Shown here in pieces: positions 7,910-16,946 of a stretch of DNA of 64,000 nt. The stretch lies in contig NZ_OBDR01000003.1 in assembly GCF_900215215.1 (NCBI RefSeq), positions 1 through 64,000 of the forward strand, read 5' to 3'. Under the pieces are notes generated by a model. That model worked only from the letters and a program-made list of their open reading frames with translations. It was not told the origin of the DNA and made no database searches. Position 1 is the first letter of the stretch, and every line of letters begins with the position of its first letter. This DNA is from Methanohalophilus euhalobius. Lineage in GTDB: Archaea > Halobacteriota > Methanosarcinia > Methanosarcinales > Methanosarcinaceae. Position numbers and translations under genes: made by a program.

Positions 7910-8932
7910 ATGAACCCGAAATACCTGTTAATTCTTACATTAATAATCATTATAACTGCTGGGTTTGCATACGTGCAATCCACCTCAGAAGATAATTCTG
8001 AAGAATACCGTACATATAGCCAGACAAGAATGCTGATGGACACAGATGTCACAATAACTGTTGTGGATAACAGTGAAGTACATGCATACAAGAGCATTGA
8101 AGATGCTTTCATGAAAATGGAAAGAGCATCCAATTTGCTTGATTCCTATAACAGCAGCAGTGAGATTTACAGACTCAACGAGCACAAGGAAATCCAAAAT
8201 GCCAGTGATGATTTAATATACGTAATTGAACGCGGAATTTATTATTCACAGATCAGCGACGGGGCATTTGACATAACTGTAAAGCCTGTACTGGACCTGT
8301 GGGCAAGCAAATTCGGACCCAATAAACCTAATATTCCCCCTACAGAAAAAGAGATAAACAACACCCTTTCCCTCGTAAATTCCTCGAATATTACCATAAA
8401 TGACAACACAATAATTATTGGAAAGAATATGGGAATCGTTCTTGGAGGAATTGCCAAGGGATATGCTGTAGACAGAGCAATAGTGAGCCTGCAGGAAAAC
8501 GGAATTGACAACGGATTTGTCAATGCCGGCGGAGACGGACGATATATAGGAGAAAAACCCGATGGACAGGAGTGGTCTATCGGGCTTCAGGACCCCGATA
8601 AGAAAGGAAAACCAATAACAATAATCAATGCCCGCAATGTAGCTGTTGCGACCAGCGGCAACTACGAACGCTACTACAACAAATCCGCCAGCGTATCACA
8701 CATCGCAGATCCCCGCACAGGCTACCCGGCTTCACACCTGATCAGTGCAACTATTATAGCTCCTACAGCCATGGAGGCAGATGCACTTGCAACTACTGTT
8801 TTTGTGATGAAAGAAGAAAAGGGGCTTGAAATGATAGAAAAACTGGAAGGTGTGGAATGCCTCCTTATAAATAGTGAAAAAGAGATTAGCAGGTCAAGCG
8901 GATTTGCTAAATACGAACAACTTAAAGATTGA
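7910..8932 (+). CDS. apbE: FAD:protein FMN transferase (ApbE)
   Basis: 340 aa, N-terminal signal-anchor (residues 4-22) placing the enzyme outside the membrane. ApbE hallmarks in order: MLMDTDVTITV, the helix AFMKMERASNLLDSY with SEIYRLNE, ISDGAFDITVKPV, VLGGIAKGYAVDRA, GFVNAGGDGR and SHIADPRTGYPA. The enzyme transfers FMN from FAD to a Thr on RnfG and RnfD. Its place beside the Rnf operon, divergently transcribed, fits that substrate. The 3' end overlaps the 3' end of convergent thpR by 11 bp. Confidence 0.94.
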   Translation: MNPKYLLILTLIIIITAGFAYVQSTSEDNSEEYRTYSQTRMLMDTDVTITVVDNSEVHAYKSIEDAFMKMERASNLLDSYNSSSEIYRLNEHKEIQNASDDLIYVIERGIYYSQISDGAFDITVKPVLDLWASKFGPNKPNIPPTEKEINNTLSLVNSSNITINDNTIIIGKNMGIVLGGIAKGYAVDRAIVSLQENGIDNGFVNAGGDGRYIGEKPDGQEWSIGLQDPDKKGKPITIINARNVAVATSGNYERYYNKSASVSHIADPRTGYPASHLISATIIAPTAMEADALATTVFVMKEEKGLEMIEKLEGVECLLINSEKEISRSSGFAKYEQLKD

Positions 8933-9467
8933 ACTGCCGGAGGGTTTCATATACAGGCCCTTCTGGAGTCAATATACTTTTTTTTAGCCTGAAATTGTCA
9001 ACCGTAAATTTCCCGAATTCGACATCCTCCATTTCCTTAACTGTACTGGTAAACTGGTTCATATTGGAGCGAGGAATGTGTCTTATTCGTGCAATGGTTG
9101 CATGAGCGGTAAATTCACGCGAATCGGGTTCAAAACCTTCTTTTTCAAGGTAGTATTCAACCTGCTTATGCAAAGGGTCAAAATTACCTTCGGTACCAAG
9201 CCATAATACACGCGGTTTTCTGACATTGGGGAACACCCCTGCCCCTTTTATAAGGCATTGGAAAGGCTCACAAGAAATATTTTCAAGTGATTGTTCTATA
9301 TCTGCAATTTTGCCTTCATCAACTTCGCCCAGGAATTTCAAGGTAACATGGACAAGTTCCGCAGGGACAATTTTCATTTTTCCCAGTTCCCTGAAATTTT
9401 CCTGCACCTCTTTTACTATGTGCGTAAAATCCACCGGGAACTCCACAGCAACAAATGTTCTTACCAA
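8922..9467 (-). CDS. thpR: RNA 2',3'-cyclic phosphodiesterase (LigT/ThpR family)
   Basis: 181 aa, a standard length for the family. The two catalytic HxTx motifs of the 2H phosphoesterase fold are both present: HVTLKFLG near residue 44 and HATIARIR near 122. The N-terminus MVRTFVAVEFP is typical. It hydrolyses 2',3'-cyclic phosphate RNA ends to 2'-phosphate; the physiological RNA substrate in archaea is not settled. It is convergent with apbE; no operon partner is evident on the minus strand. Confidence 0.92.
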   Translation of the reverse strand: MVRTFVAVEFPVDFTHIVKEVQENFRELGKMKIVPAELVHVTLKFLGEVDEGKIADIEQSLENISCEPFQCLIKGAGVFPNVRKPRVLWLGTEGNFDPLHKQVEYYLEKEGFEPDSREFTAHATIARIRHIPRSNMNQFTSTVKEMEDVEFGKFTVDNFRLKKSILTPEGPVYETLRQFNL

Positions 9468-9601
9468 ACCAAATCACCATAGTCAAATTAATGGTATTCT
9501 TTAATAGAATAACGACACAGGATACTAAACCTTATTTTATTATATAGACAAAAATTAATAGTAGCAAAAATATAATCTAAATAAAAGAAAACGGGGATGA
9601 A

Positions 9602-10471
9602 ATGGACACCGCTGACATACTTGTAAAATCCGCACTTGAAACTGCAACACAAATTAAAGCCTCTGCAATAATAGTATCAGGAGAAGTTGACAGGAATTTA
9701 TTTTGTTGTGACATACCCGTCTACTTTGCTGCAAACCCATCGAGAAGTGCCGTTGAAAGCCTGATACCTCTTGACGAAGAAGAAGGAAGGTTAAAACAAA
9801 TTGTCAACCAGATCCAGAGAGATGCCGCGGTTTCCATAGAAGATGTAGAAAATGCAGCAGCTATTGAAGAGGCAATCGGGAATATCAAAAAAGGAAAGGT
9901 TGTAGGACTGGTAATTACAGATGATTCAGGTGCTGTAATTGTCCACAATATTTCAGGGAATCCACTCTTAAAAACCCTGGAAAAATTTGAACAGAGAGTC
10001 TCCCCTGAAGTAATAAGAGCAGTTCTTAAAATTGCCCTGGAAATTGCTTCCACAGGCAGGGAAGGCAGCCCAGTAGGTACAGCTTTTATAATCGGTGATC
10101 TTGAAGAAGTGATGCAGCGCTCCCACCAGATGATCCTTAACCCTTATTCAGGCCATCCTGAAGATGAAAGGAATATCTTAAAGAAAAACAACCGGGAATC
10201 CATTAAAGAATTTGCTCTGCTTGATGGGGTATTTATAGTATCTAAAGAAGGAATAGTGCATGCCGCAGGTCGTTATCTGGATGTTGATGCAAAGGACATA
10301 GGGATAAATAAGGGATTGGGAGGCAGGCATGTATCAGCAGCTGCTATAACCAGGGACACCGTGGCAGTTGCAATAACTGTCTCAGAAAGTGGTGGCACAA
10401 TCCGGATGTTCATGGACGGCAAGGAAATGGCTTTTATAGAATGCAGCGACAGGGCCATTCGCAAACACTGA
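9602..10471 (+). CDS. dacZ: Archaeal diadenylate cyclase (DacZ-type, c-di-AMP synthase)
   Basis: 289 aa. The C-terminal half is a DisA_N domain: LLDGVFIVSKEGIVHAAGRY (the DGA-motif position, here Asp-Gly-Val) and GLGGRHVSAAAIT (the RHxS motif). The N-terminal half resembles the extra alpha/beta domain of archaeal DacZ proteins. The predicted product, c-di-AMP, controls K+ and osmolyte balance in other archaea; a K+ channel with RCK domains is encoded at 57.4 kb, but no link can be shown here. ATG at 9602 with GGGGATGAA upstream. It converges with pelA, leaving no gap. Confidence 0.88.
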   Translation: MDTADILVKSALETATQIKASAIIVSGEVDRNLFCCDIPVYFAANPSRSAVESLIPLDEEEGRLKQIVNQIQRDAAVSIEDVENAAAIEEAIGNIKKGKVVGLVITDDSGAVIVHNISGNPLLKTLEKFEQRVSPEVIRAVLKIALEIASTGREGSPVGTAFIIGDLEEVMQRSHQMILNPYSGHPEDERNILKKNNRESIKEFALLDGVFIVSKEGIVHAAGRYLDVDAKDIGINKGLGGRHVSAAAITRDTVAVAITVSESGGTIRMFMDGKEMAFIECSDRAIRKH

Positions 10472-11521
10472 TCAAACCTTAAATCTCAGGAGTGCGGCAA
10501 TTCCACCAAGCGCTTCCAGTTTTTGACCTGGTTCAAACTCTGTACTGAAAACCACAAGCTTACCCTGGGAATATTCTACATTCCTTATGAAAGAATCAAT
10601 TCCTCCACCTTCGCCTTTTTCCCGTTCATGCAGCAGGAATTCATCGGAAATGAGAAGCGTTTCAATTGCACCGTAATTGTTGGCCCGTTTAACTTCCTCC
10701 ACTCCATAAACAACCTTGCCGTCCATAGCTATTTCCTTTAGCAGGGAATCCATGAGGGATGCTTCCCGTGCTATACGGGATTGTTCCATAATCCTGTCAA
10801 CCGCCCCTCTGCGCAGCACTTCCTGAAAACCAGATGTGCCTATCGAGGAAGTATCCTCCACGATAATCCCTGCTGCAAGCTCAGGCTCATTTGCTTCAAC
10901 ATATTTGAGAAAATCATCCTTGGTAAAGCCGGGTCCTGCAACCACGACAGACTGAGAATCTGAAACTACATATTTGAGCTTGTTAAGAATCTCATTGAAA
11001 AAGACTTCTCTTAAAGTGCCTTCCCCTTTACCCGAAGACTGGCAGATGTGGGCATAGGATTCCACACCATAATGGCGCACAAGCCCGATGTCGGCATCCC
11101 CCTCCTCGACTGCAACAATTATTACTCCCGGTTTTTTTGAGGATGCCTCTGCCTCATTGATCCTTTCAATCTGGTCTTTTTTCCAGCGCTTTATTATGGA
11201 AATATCAACGCCGTCCTCGACATTCAGGGTATGATAAGAACCGGCATCCATTCCGTGCTCAATGGGACCATGGATCCTGAGACGGTTGGAAAATTTATGG
11301 AATTCCAGGTTTTCGACCCTGATCCCAAGTCGCACAGTCTTCTTCTCAGTCTTTTCAGGGCGGATCTTATCATTTGCAGAATCAGATTTGCGTTTGGTCA
11401 AGGCGAATACAAGGTCTCCTTTCTCGATTATGTACTTAAGGTGCCAGAGGTCATCCAGTGTCTCCGGTACGACGGTGATCTCCCCTTCATTTCCTTTCAG
11501 GTTTTTTTTGGTAACTCTCAT
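10472..11521 (-). CDS. pelA: Pelota, ribosome rescue / mRNA surveillance factor
   Basis: 349 aa, full length for archaeal Pelota. N-terminal Sm-like domain (MRVTKKNLKGNEGEITVVPE..LDDLWHLKYII), central eRF1 domain 2-like region without a GGQ motif (VIIVAVEEGDADIGLVRHYGV), C-terminal eRF1 domain 3 (YGVEEVKRANNYGAIETLLISDE). It binds stalled ribosomes and promotes subunit splitting with ABCE1. Start taken at ATG 11521 (MRVTKK, as in orthologues); a five-codon upstream extension would overlap rqcH. It follows rqcH closely, so stalled-ribosome splitting and nascent-chain handling are encoded together. Confidence 0.95.
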   Translation of the reverse strand: MRVTKKNLKGNEGEITVVPETLDDLWHLKYIIEKGDLVFALTKRKSDSANDKIRPEKTEKKTVRLGIRVENLEFHKFSNRLRIHGPIEHGMDAGSYHTLNVEDGVDISIIKRWKKDQIERINEAEASSKKPGVIIVAVEEGDADIGLVRHYGVESYAHICQSSGKGEGTLREVFFNEILNKLKYVVSDSQSVVVAGPGFTKDDFLKYVEANEPELAAGIIVEDTSSIGTSGFQEVLRRGAVDRIMEQSRIAREASLMDSLLKEIAMDGKVVYGVEEVKRANNYGAIETLLISDEFLLHEREKGEGGGIDSFIRNVEYSQGKLVVFSTEFEPGQKLEALGGIAALLRFKV

Positions 11522-11532
11522 ACAATCACGAT

Positions 11533-13521
11533 TCACTCTTTGATATCTGATTCACCCGGAGGCAGTACGTTGGCGATCTTGTCAGGGGATGCTATCTGTT
11601 TTACAAAATGCACATCCTTTATACGGTCCACATATATACGATAGATCTTCTTTGCTATATCGTTCTGGTTGAATTTGCCGGGTGTCAGTTCAACAACATG
11701 TTCACCCCTGGACCTCACAGAAGCCACGGGACCTCCGATTACCCGGGTCTCAGGTTTGAGTTCCAGACCCACCGCAGCCCTGACTGGTACATCCCTGTAA
11801 TAATTTCGCTCACCCCGGATAATAAAGGAGCCTTTCTTAAGGTACTCCCCGGCTTCCGGTGTCTTTGTGACCTGTTCGGGATAGATCCAGTAGCAATCCC
11901 CGCTAAACTGTCCTCCCTTCCAGATACTTGAGAATGAAACCACGAATTCGGATGCTTCCTGCAAAGTTGTGTCGGGAATGTCCTTTCCCCCTGTCTTGAC
12001 AACCGTAATCGGGGCTCCTGGTGCCTGAGTATGGAATACGATATCCCGTTTTTCCATGTACTTCTTTACAAGTTCCTCATTGGTTGTGGCATCCCTGCCA
12101 CCTACCACAAGGAAACCATCTGAAGAATAGAACCAGCGGAAACGTTCATACCAGTGTTTCTTATGCACTACCTTGAAATGCTTTTTAGGTGCAGCTTTTT
12201 TCTTTTGCATTGCCTTTTTCGTATCTTCGATTGCAGCAAGGGCCCCTTTACGCTTCTTTTCCAGTTTCTTGGCTTTCTCATAATAGCGCATGGCATTCTG
12301 GGGAACTGTCAGCCGTACATCAATATTCACCTTCTTGCCGTCAAGGTCCAGCAGTACAAGACCCTGTGAACCATCGATATTTATTATCTTTTTAGCCGCA
12401 GGCAGTCCATCCTTTGCATCCGAGATAATTGACTGGATTTCCTTCCAGGAATAATCTTTTTCACGGGCATCAAGCAGGGTTTGCAGTAATAGCTCTATGT
12501 CCTGATAGTGTTCATATATCTTCTCAGCAATGGAGGTATTTTTCTCTATATCCGTCTCAAATTTCTTGATGGCACTCTCTTGTTGTTTGAGCCTGCGCTG
12601 GAATACGTCTTCTGTTTTTTCTTTCACAGAGGCTTCCTTTTTTTGTTCCAGGGATTTTGCAGCTCTTTTGCCAAAGAAATCATCCAGTGCCTTATTGAAT
12701 GAATCATAGTAATTCTTTTCAAAGGCTGTGTATTTTTCAAGATCAAAGGGTACTACATCAAAGGTTTCTTTTGAACCCGGTTTGCTGACAGTACAGGGTT
12801 TTAACTGCCCTTTTTCCAGAGGGGAGAAAAGGACACCCATTGCTTCAATCAATTTAGAGGCGACCTGCGGATTAACTTCCGAAGCAGGAAGGGTTTTGTC
12901 GATACCACTTCGCAGACAGACTTCTTCTGAGAGGATGCCTCCCAGATTAAAACGCGTTGCCAGGGTTCGTACTACATCAGAATCGGAATGTGAAAACACT
13001 TCACACAATTGGTCCTCATTCACATCAAGAGGTGTCAACTGCGCTTCAGGGTACTGATAGATCTCACCACTCCTGATACGCCTGCCCTTAAAAGTAACAG
13101 GGTTCATAGGCAGAATGATTTTTCTATCGCAGTCAAGCAATATTATATTGCCCTGTCCAAATATCTCTATGACAAGAACGGTCTCATCGTCCCCTCTTTT
13201 TATACCAATCTCAATAATACGGTCAAAATCATATTGCCTGAAATAAGTTATACGCCCTCCCATTATATGTTTACGTAAAAGCATAGGAAAAGATTGCGGA
13301 TTTTTAGGGCTGGGAGGAATATATTCACTAAGGTGCAATCTGCTTCCGGCCTCAATTAAAAGATTGGCCTTACCTTTCTTAAAAATATAGAGGTGGATAC
13401 GCAGCAGGTTCTCACCGGGCTGATAAATCTTGCCGATCTTGGAATCGACCAGGGAATCCTCCCCTGTACCAAGTTCCGTTGCCAGTGCTGCCACATCCGC
13501 ACTTGTCATCTCTTCTTTCAT
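11533..13521 (-). CDS. rqcH: RqcH/NEMF-family ribosome quality control protein (NFACT)
   Basis: 662 aa. NFACT-N/fibronectin-binding-A-like N-terminal domain (MTSADVAALATELG, then GENLLRIHLYIFKKGKANLLIEAG), two HhH-like stretches, a charged coiled coil around residues 285-330 and 395-440, and the C-terminal NFACT-R (DUF814) domain with WYERFRWFYSSDGFLVVGGRD and HTQAPGAPITVVK. Family members bind the 50S subunit with peptidyl-tRNA and recruit Ala-tRNA to tail the nascent chain. It is 11 nt upstream of the preferred pelA start and divergent from priS. Confidence 0.92.
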   Translation of the reverse strand: MKEEMTSADVAALATELGTGEDSLVDSKIGKIYQPGENLLRIHLYIFKKGKANLLIEAGSRLHLSEYIPPSPKNPQSFPMLLRKHIMGGRITYFRQYDFDRIIEIGIKRGDDETVLVIEIFGQGNIILLDCDRKIILPMNPVTFKGRRIRSGEIYQYPEAQLTPLDVNEDQLCEVFSHSDSDVVRTLATRFNLGGILSEEVCLRSGIDKTLPASEVNPQVASKLIEAMGVLFSPLEKGQLKPCTVSKPGSKETFDVVPFDLEKYTAFEKNYYDSFNKALDDFFGKRAAKSLEQKKEASVKEKTEDVFQRRLKQQESAIKKFETDIEKNTSIAEKIYEHYQDIELLLQTLLDAREKDYSWKEIQSIISDAKDGLPAAKKIINIDGSQGLVLLDLDGKKVNIDVRLTVPQNAMRYYEKAKKLEKKRKGALAAIEDTKKAMQKKKAAPKKHFKVVHKKHWYERFRWFYSSDGFLVVGGRDATTNEELVKKYMEKRDIVFHTQAPGAPITVVKTGGKDIPDTTLQEASEFVVSFSSIWKGGQFSGDCYWIYPEQVTKTPEAGEYLKKGSFIIRGERNYYRDVPVRAAVGLELKPETRVIGGPVASVRSRGEHVVELTPGKFNQNDIAKKIYRIYVDRIKDVHFVKQIASPDKIANVLPPGESDIKE

Positions 13522-13602
13522 AAACTGTACTAATTGAGGAAGGGGCTATAAAGTTTTGTGCAATAGATTAATATCCCCGATAAAAATTAGAGATGGAGAA
13601 AG

Positions 13603-14829
13603 ATGAACACATCAACAAAACGCTATCTCAAATCAAGGTTCCATGATTATTACAGGGAAGCAAAGATACATGTTCCCCATTCCCTGACCAAACGTGAATG
13701 GGGATTCATATCGTATGATTCCATGCCTGAAACCATGATGTACAGGCATAAGGCATTCGGTACGGGAGGAGAACTCAGAGACTATCTTGTATCAATGCAA
13801 CCGGCCCATGTGTATCACTCGGTTGCCTTTTATGATTATCCCGATGCACCCACAATGAAAGAGAAAAAATGGAAGGGCGCAGACCTTATTTTTGATCTGG
13901 ATGCTGATCACTTGCAGGATGCACCTACTTCCTATGCAGCAATGCTGGAAATGGTAAAGAAAGAATCATTGAGACTGCTGGATTTTCTGGTAGATGATTT
14001 TGGTTTTGACGAAGATTATATAAAAGCCGTCTTTTCCGGTGGAAGGGGGTACCACTTCCATATAACTGACCCTCATATATGGAATCTGGAAAGTTCCCAG
14101 AGAAGGGAAATTGTGGATTACGTGGGAGGAAAGGGGATTAAATCTGAATATTTCTACCAGAAAGAATTCATGATCGGAGACCATGGAACCGGCACACGAA
14201 CCTTCAACGATCGAACGGAGATACTTTCCAAGTATGTCATCAAAAATCCCGATACAGGATGGGGAAAAAGACTTGCTGAGTATATTGCCTCATATCTTGA
14301 AGAAGAAGGACAAAAGGAAGAAAAAGAACGTTTTGCGGATATAAAGCACATAAAAGGATTCGGCAAAAAAACACAGCAACAGATGAACCGGATATCCAAA
14401 GACAGTAAAGCCCTGGAAGACATACGCAGAGGAAGACTGGATTTTGGGAAAATCAGGGATTTCAAAGCCATAATGGCCCAATTTTTTGATAATACAATCG
14501 ACCAGCATCGTGTCACGCTGGCGGGATCGGCACAGGTGGACGAACCGGTCACCGCAGATATAAAGAGATTGATACGATTACCGGGTTCCCTGCATGGCGG
14601 CTCCGGAATGAAGGTAATTCCATTAAGTCTGGAAGACATAGAGGATTTCAAACCACTTCAGGATGCTGTTGCTTTTTCGGACAGGCCGGTAACGTTAAAA
14701 GTCATAAAACCTTTTGAAGTACAAATGATGGATCTGGATATCCGGGTTGAAGAAGGAGTACAGGAACTTCCCGAATATGCAGCAGTGTATTTAATGTGCA
14801 GAGGGGTTGCCGAATATGGATCGTACTGA
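13603..14829 (+). CDS. priS: DNA primase small (catalytic) subunit PriS
   Basis: 408 aa, standard length. Catalytic Asp pair in FDLDADH (D98, D100), and the conserved SGGRGYHFHI and GSLHGGSGMKV motifs downstream. PriS with PriL makes RNA/DNA primers; priL is not in this window. It starts a tight plus-strand run and overlaps the next gene (GINS) by 14 bp, an arrangement conserved in methanosarcinas. Possible leaderless or short-leader transcript from the 80-bp gap with rqcH. Confidence 0.95.
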   Translation: MNTSTKRYLKSRFHDYYREAKIHVPHSLTKREWGFISYDSMPETMMYRHKAFGTGGELRDYLVSMQPAHVYHSVAFYDYPDAPTMKEKKWKGADLIFDLDADHLQDAPTSYAAMLEMVKKESLRLLDFLVDDFGFDEDYIKAVFSGGRGYHFHITDPHIWNLESSQRREIVDYVGGKGIKSEYFYQKEFMIGDHGTGTRTFNDRTEILSKYVIKNPDTGWGKRLAEYIASYLEEEGQKEEKERFADIKHIKGFGKKTQQQMNRISKDSKALEDIRRGRLDFGKIRDFKAIMAQFFDNTIDQHRVTLAGSAQVDEPVTADIKRLIRLPGSLHGGSGMKVIPLSLEDIEDFKPLQDAVAFSDRPVTLKVIKPFEVQMMDLDIRVEEGVQELPEYAAVYLMCRGVAEYGSY

Positions 14830-15484
14830 ACTAAAGAGTATTCTCCGTCAGGAAAACAGCTCGTCTTTAAATTCCCTTCCCTACAATTTTTATGAAAAGG
14901 TTGATGAATATATAAAGGAATTGGAAGAGGAAATCAAAAAGATCAACAATCCGCGATCAGTTGAATCAAAGATTTTAGAAGACGAAATGCAAAGTGCCCT
15001 CAATGATGTGGAAACGATCTTTATCAGGAGAATCCGAAAAATAACATCCAGAGCAACTTCAAATGCATTTTCCAATATCTCATCCAGACAGGATCTCGAC
15101 AAACTCCTGGAATCCGAACGCAAAGTTTTTGAGGCCACCCTTTCAGCAATCCAGATTGCAAGATCCGAATTGCTCGAACCTATCATGAACCCCCAGGATA
15201 GACAGGACAAGGGATTTGCGAAAGAAAGTATAATATCTGATGAAGCAGATGAAGAAGAGGAAATCGGGACCATCTCGCAGGAACTCCCTGCAGAGGAAGA
15301 AACGGGCAAAAACAATATAAGTAAGGAATACTTTGTTGTCCGAATATTGAAAGACCTTCCTACCATAAAAGCGATGGATAATCTCAATTATACACTTGCA
15401 GCAGAAGACGTTGTGGTTTTGCCTTCCATGAATGCTCAGGGACTGGTAAAACGCGGTGCTGCATATCCAATAAATCAGGAATGA
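14816..15484 (+). CDS. gins51: Archaeal GINS subunit (Gins51/Gins15)
   Basis: 222 aa from the ATG at 14816, which lies inside the 3' end of priS. N-terminal helical GINS A-domain ([20 protein letters not shown]..), an acidic low-complexity linker ([18 protein letters not shown], about residues 140-165), then a small C-terminal B-domain ([33 protein letters not shown]), the A-linker-B order of Gins51. It belongs to the replicative CMG-like helicase with MCM and GAN/RecJ. The coupling with priS agrees. Confidence 0.85.
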   Translation: MDRTELKSILRQENSSSLNSLPYNFYEKVDEYIKELEEEIKKINNPRSVESKILEDEMQSALNDVETIFIRRIRKITSRATSNAFSNISSRQDLDKLLESERKVFEATLSAIQIARSELLEPIMNPQDRQDKGFAKESIISDEADEEEEIGTISQELPAEEETGKNNISKEYFVVRILKDLPTIKAMDNLNYTLAAEDVVVLPSMNAQGLVKRGAAYPINQE

Positions 15485-15510
15485 AAATCAACATTAAAGG
15501 TGTGAAGATA

Positions 15511-15789
15511 ATGAAGATCCCAAAAAGGTTCAGAACATACTGCCCTTACTGCAAAACCCATACAGAACATGTTGCTGAAAAGGTTAAAAAAGGCAGGGAA
15601 TCAATGACCACACGTATCAGAAGGCAGAAGAAAAGGCATACTGGTATAGGAAACAGTGGGAAGTTCTCCAAGGTCCCAAGTGGTGACAAACCAACAAAAA
15701 GAATTGCCCTGCGATACCGTTGCAGCAAGTGCAACAAGGCACATCAGAGACCCTGCTTCCGTGCAAAGAAATTCGATTTCAAGGAGTGA
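15511..15789 (+). CDS. rpl44e: Ribosomal protein L44e (eL42)
   Basis: 92 aa from the ATG at 15511 ([20 protein letters not shown]), which matches orthologue starts; the frame could open ten codons earlier but that overlaps the GINS stop. Zinc-binding pairs CPYC and CSKC are present, as is the conserved loop [18 protein letters not shown] near the E-site. Located directly upstream of rps27e, the usual archaeal order. Confidence 0.96.
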   Translation: MKIPKRFRTYCPYCKTHTEHVAEKVKKGRESMTTRIRRQKKRHTGIGNSGKFSKVPSGDKPTKRIALRYRCSKCNKAHQRPCFRAKKFDFKE

Positions 15790-15795
15790 GCATAA

Positions 15796-15972
15796 ATGGC
15801 CGAACCAAACAGCAGATTTTTGAAAGTAAAATGCAATGATTGCTCCAATGAGCAGGTTATTTTTGGCAGTGCAAGCCAGAAAGTAAACTGTCTTGTATGC
15901 GGCAGGACCCTTGCAGAACCAACTGGTGGAAAATCTACAATTACAACACATATACTGGAAGTACTCGAATAA
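15796..15972 (+). CDS. rps27e: Ribosomal protein S27e
   Basis: 58 aa, the normal length for archaeal S27e. A zinc ribbon is formed by CNDC and CLVC ([15 protein letters not shown] and [17 protein letters not shown]). It starts with ATG at 15796 six bases after the rpl44e stop, with GGAGTGA overlapping that stop as ribosome binding site. Part of the rpl44e-rps27e-aIF2alpha-nop10 cluster. Confidence 0.96.
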   Translation: MAEPNSRFLKVKCNDCSNEQVIFGSASQKVNCLVCGRTLAEPTGGKSTITTHILEVLE

Positions 15973-15981
15973 GGGATATTA

Positions 15982-16779
15982 ATGGACAACAACAAATGGC
16001 CTGAAGTCGGTGATTTCGTAGTCTGTGCGGTAAAAAATGTCACTGACTTTGGCGCCTACACGACTCTTGAGGAATACGACGGAAAAGAAGGATTCATCCA
16101 TATATCTGAGATTAAGGCAGGATGGGTCAAATATGTCAGGGATCACGTCAGGGAAGGACAGAAAATTGTCTGCAAGGTCCTGAGAGTAGATACCTCACGT
16201 CGCCATATTGATCTTTCCCTCAAGGATGTAAATGAGCATCAGAAAAGGGCAAAGATCCAGGAATGGAAGAACGAACAGAAGGCTGAAAAATGGCTACAGT
16301 TCGTCGCAGAAGACGCAAGACTCGACAAACAGCAACTTCAGGAAGTAGAAGATGCTTTTGACACAGAATTCGGAAGCAAATATTCTGCCTTTGAAGAAGC
16401 TGCCATGCGCGGGGAAGCTGCCTTCAGCAACCTCAAGATCGATAAAAAAGTTGTTGAAATCATTATCAAACTCGCACAGGATAATATCAAACTGCCGTTT
16501 GTGGAGATTGCCGGACATATAGACCTTACAAGTTCTGCACCGAACGGGATCGAGATCATCAAGGAGGCCTTACGGGCCGCCAATGAAGTGAAGATGGAAG
16601 ATGTCCGTCTGGATATAACATATACCGGTGCACCCAGATATCGTATCAGGGTGATAGCTCCCGATTATAAGATTGCAGAATCTGTCCTGAAAGAATCTGC
16701 AGAAAAAGCCATCGAAAAAATAGAATATCTTGGCGGAGAAGGTGCCTTCCACAGGCATGCGGAAACTGCCAAGGCGTGA
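15982..16779 (+). CDS. aif2a: Translation initiation factor aIF2 alpha subunit
   Basis: 265 aa, full length. S1/OB domain at the N-terminus (GDFVVCAVKNVTDFGAYTTL, EGFIHISEI, GWVKYVRDHV), a helical middle domain and the C-terminal alpha-beta domain (DVRLDITYTGAPRYRIRVIAPDY). Binds aIF2 gamma in the Met-tRNAi ternary complex. The beta subunit gene is in this window too, at 42800, with a different set of neighbours. Confidence 0.95.
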   Translation: MDNNKWPEVGDFVVCAVKNVTDFGAYTTLEEYDGKEGFIHISEIKAGWVKYVRDHVREGQKIVCKVLRVDTSRRHIDLSLKDVNEHQKRAKIQEWKNEQKAEKWLQFVAEDARLDKQQLQEVEDAFDTEFGSKYSAFEEAAMRGEAAFSNLKIDKKVVEIIIKLAQDNIKLPFVEIAGHIDLTSSAPNGIEIIKEALRAANEVKMEDVRLDITYTGAPRYRIRVIAPDYKIAESVLKESAEKAIEKIEYLGGEGAFHRHAETAKA

Positions 16780-16785
16780 TAACGA

Positions 16786-16941
16786 TTGGGTAAAAAGATT
16801 TTAAAATGCATTTCCTGCGGGGAATACACCCTGCAGGAAACGTGCCCCAAATGCGGGGGAAGGACCATCAAACCTTCACCTGCACGCTATTCTCCCCGTG
16901 ACCCATACGGGAAATATCGCAGATTGAGCAAAAGGAATTGA
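16786..16941 (+). CDS. nop10: H/ACA RNP protein Nop10
   Basis: 51 aa beginning at a TTG six bases after the aIF2 alpha stop: MGKKILKCISCGEYTL, two CxxC zinc pairs (CISC, CPKC), then the conserved PSPARYSPRDPYGKYRR tail. Nop10 is part of the archaeal pseudouridylation (H/ACA) particle with Cbf5, Gar1 and L7Ae. The product is too short for a normal gene-length cut-off, but the match and its usual place after aIF2 alpha make it certain. The TTG start is the only in-frame start near the previous stop. Confidence 0.95.
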   Translation: MGKKILKCISCGEYTLQETCPKCGGRTIKPSPARYSPRDPYGKYRRLSKRN

Positions 16942-16946
16942 TTCCC

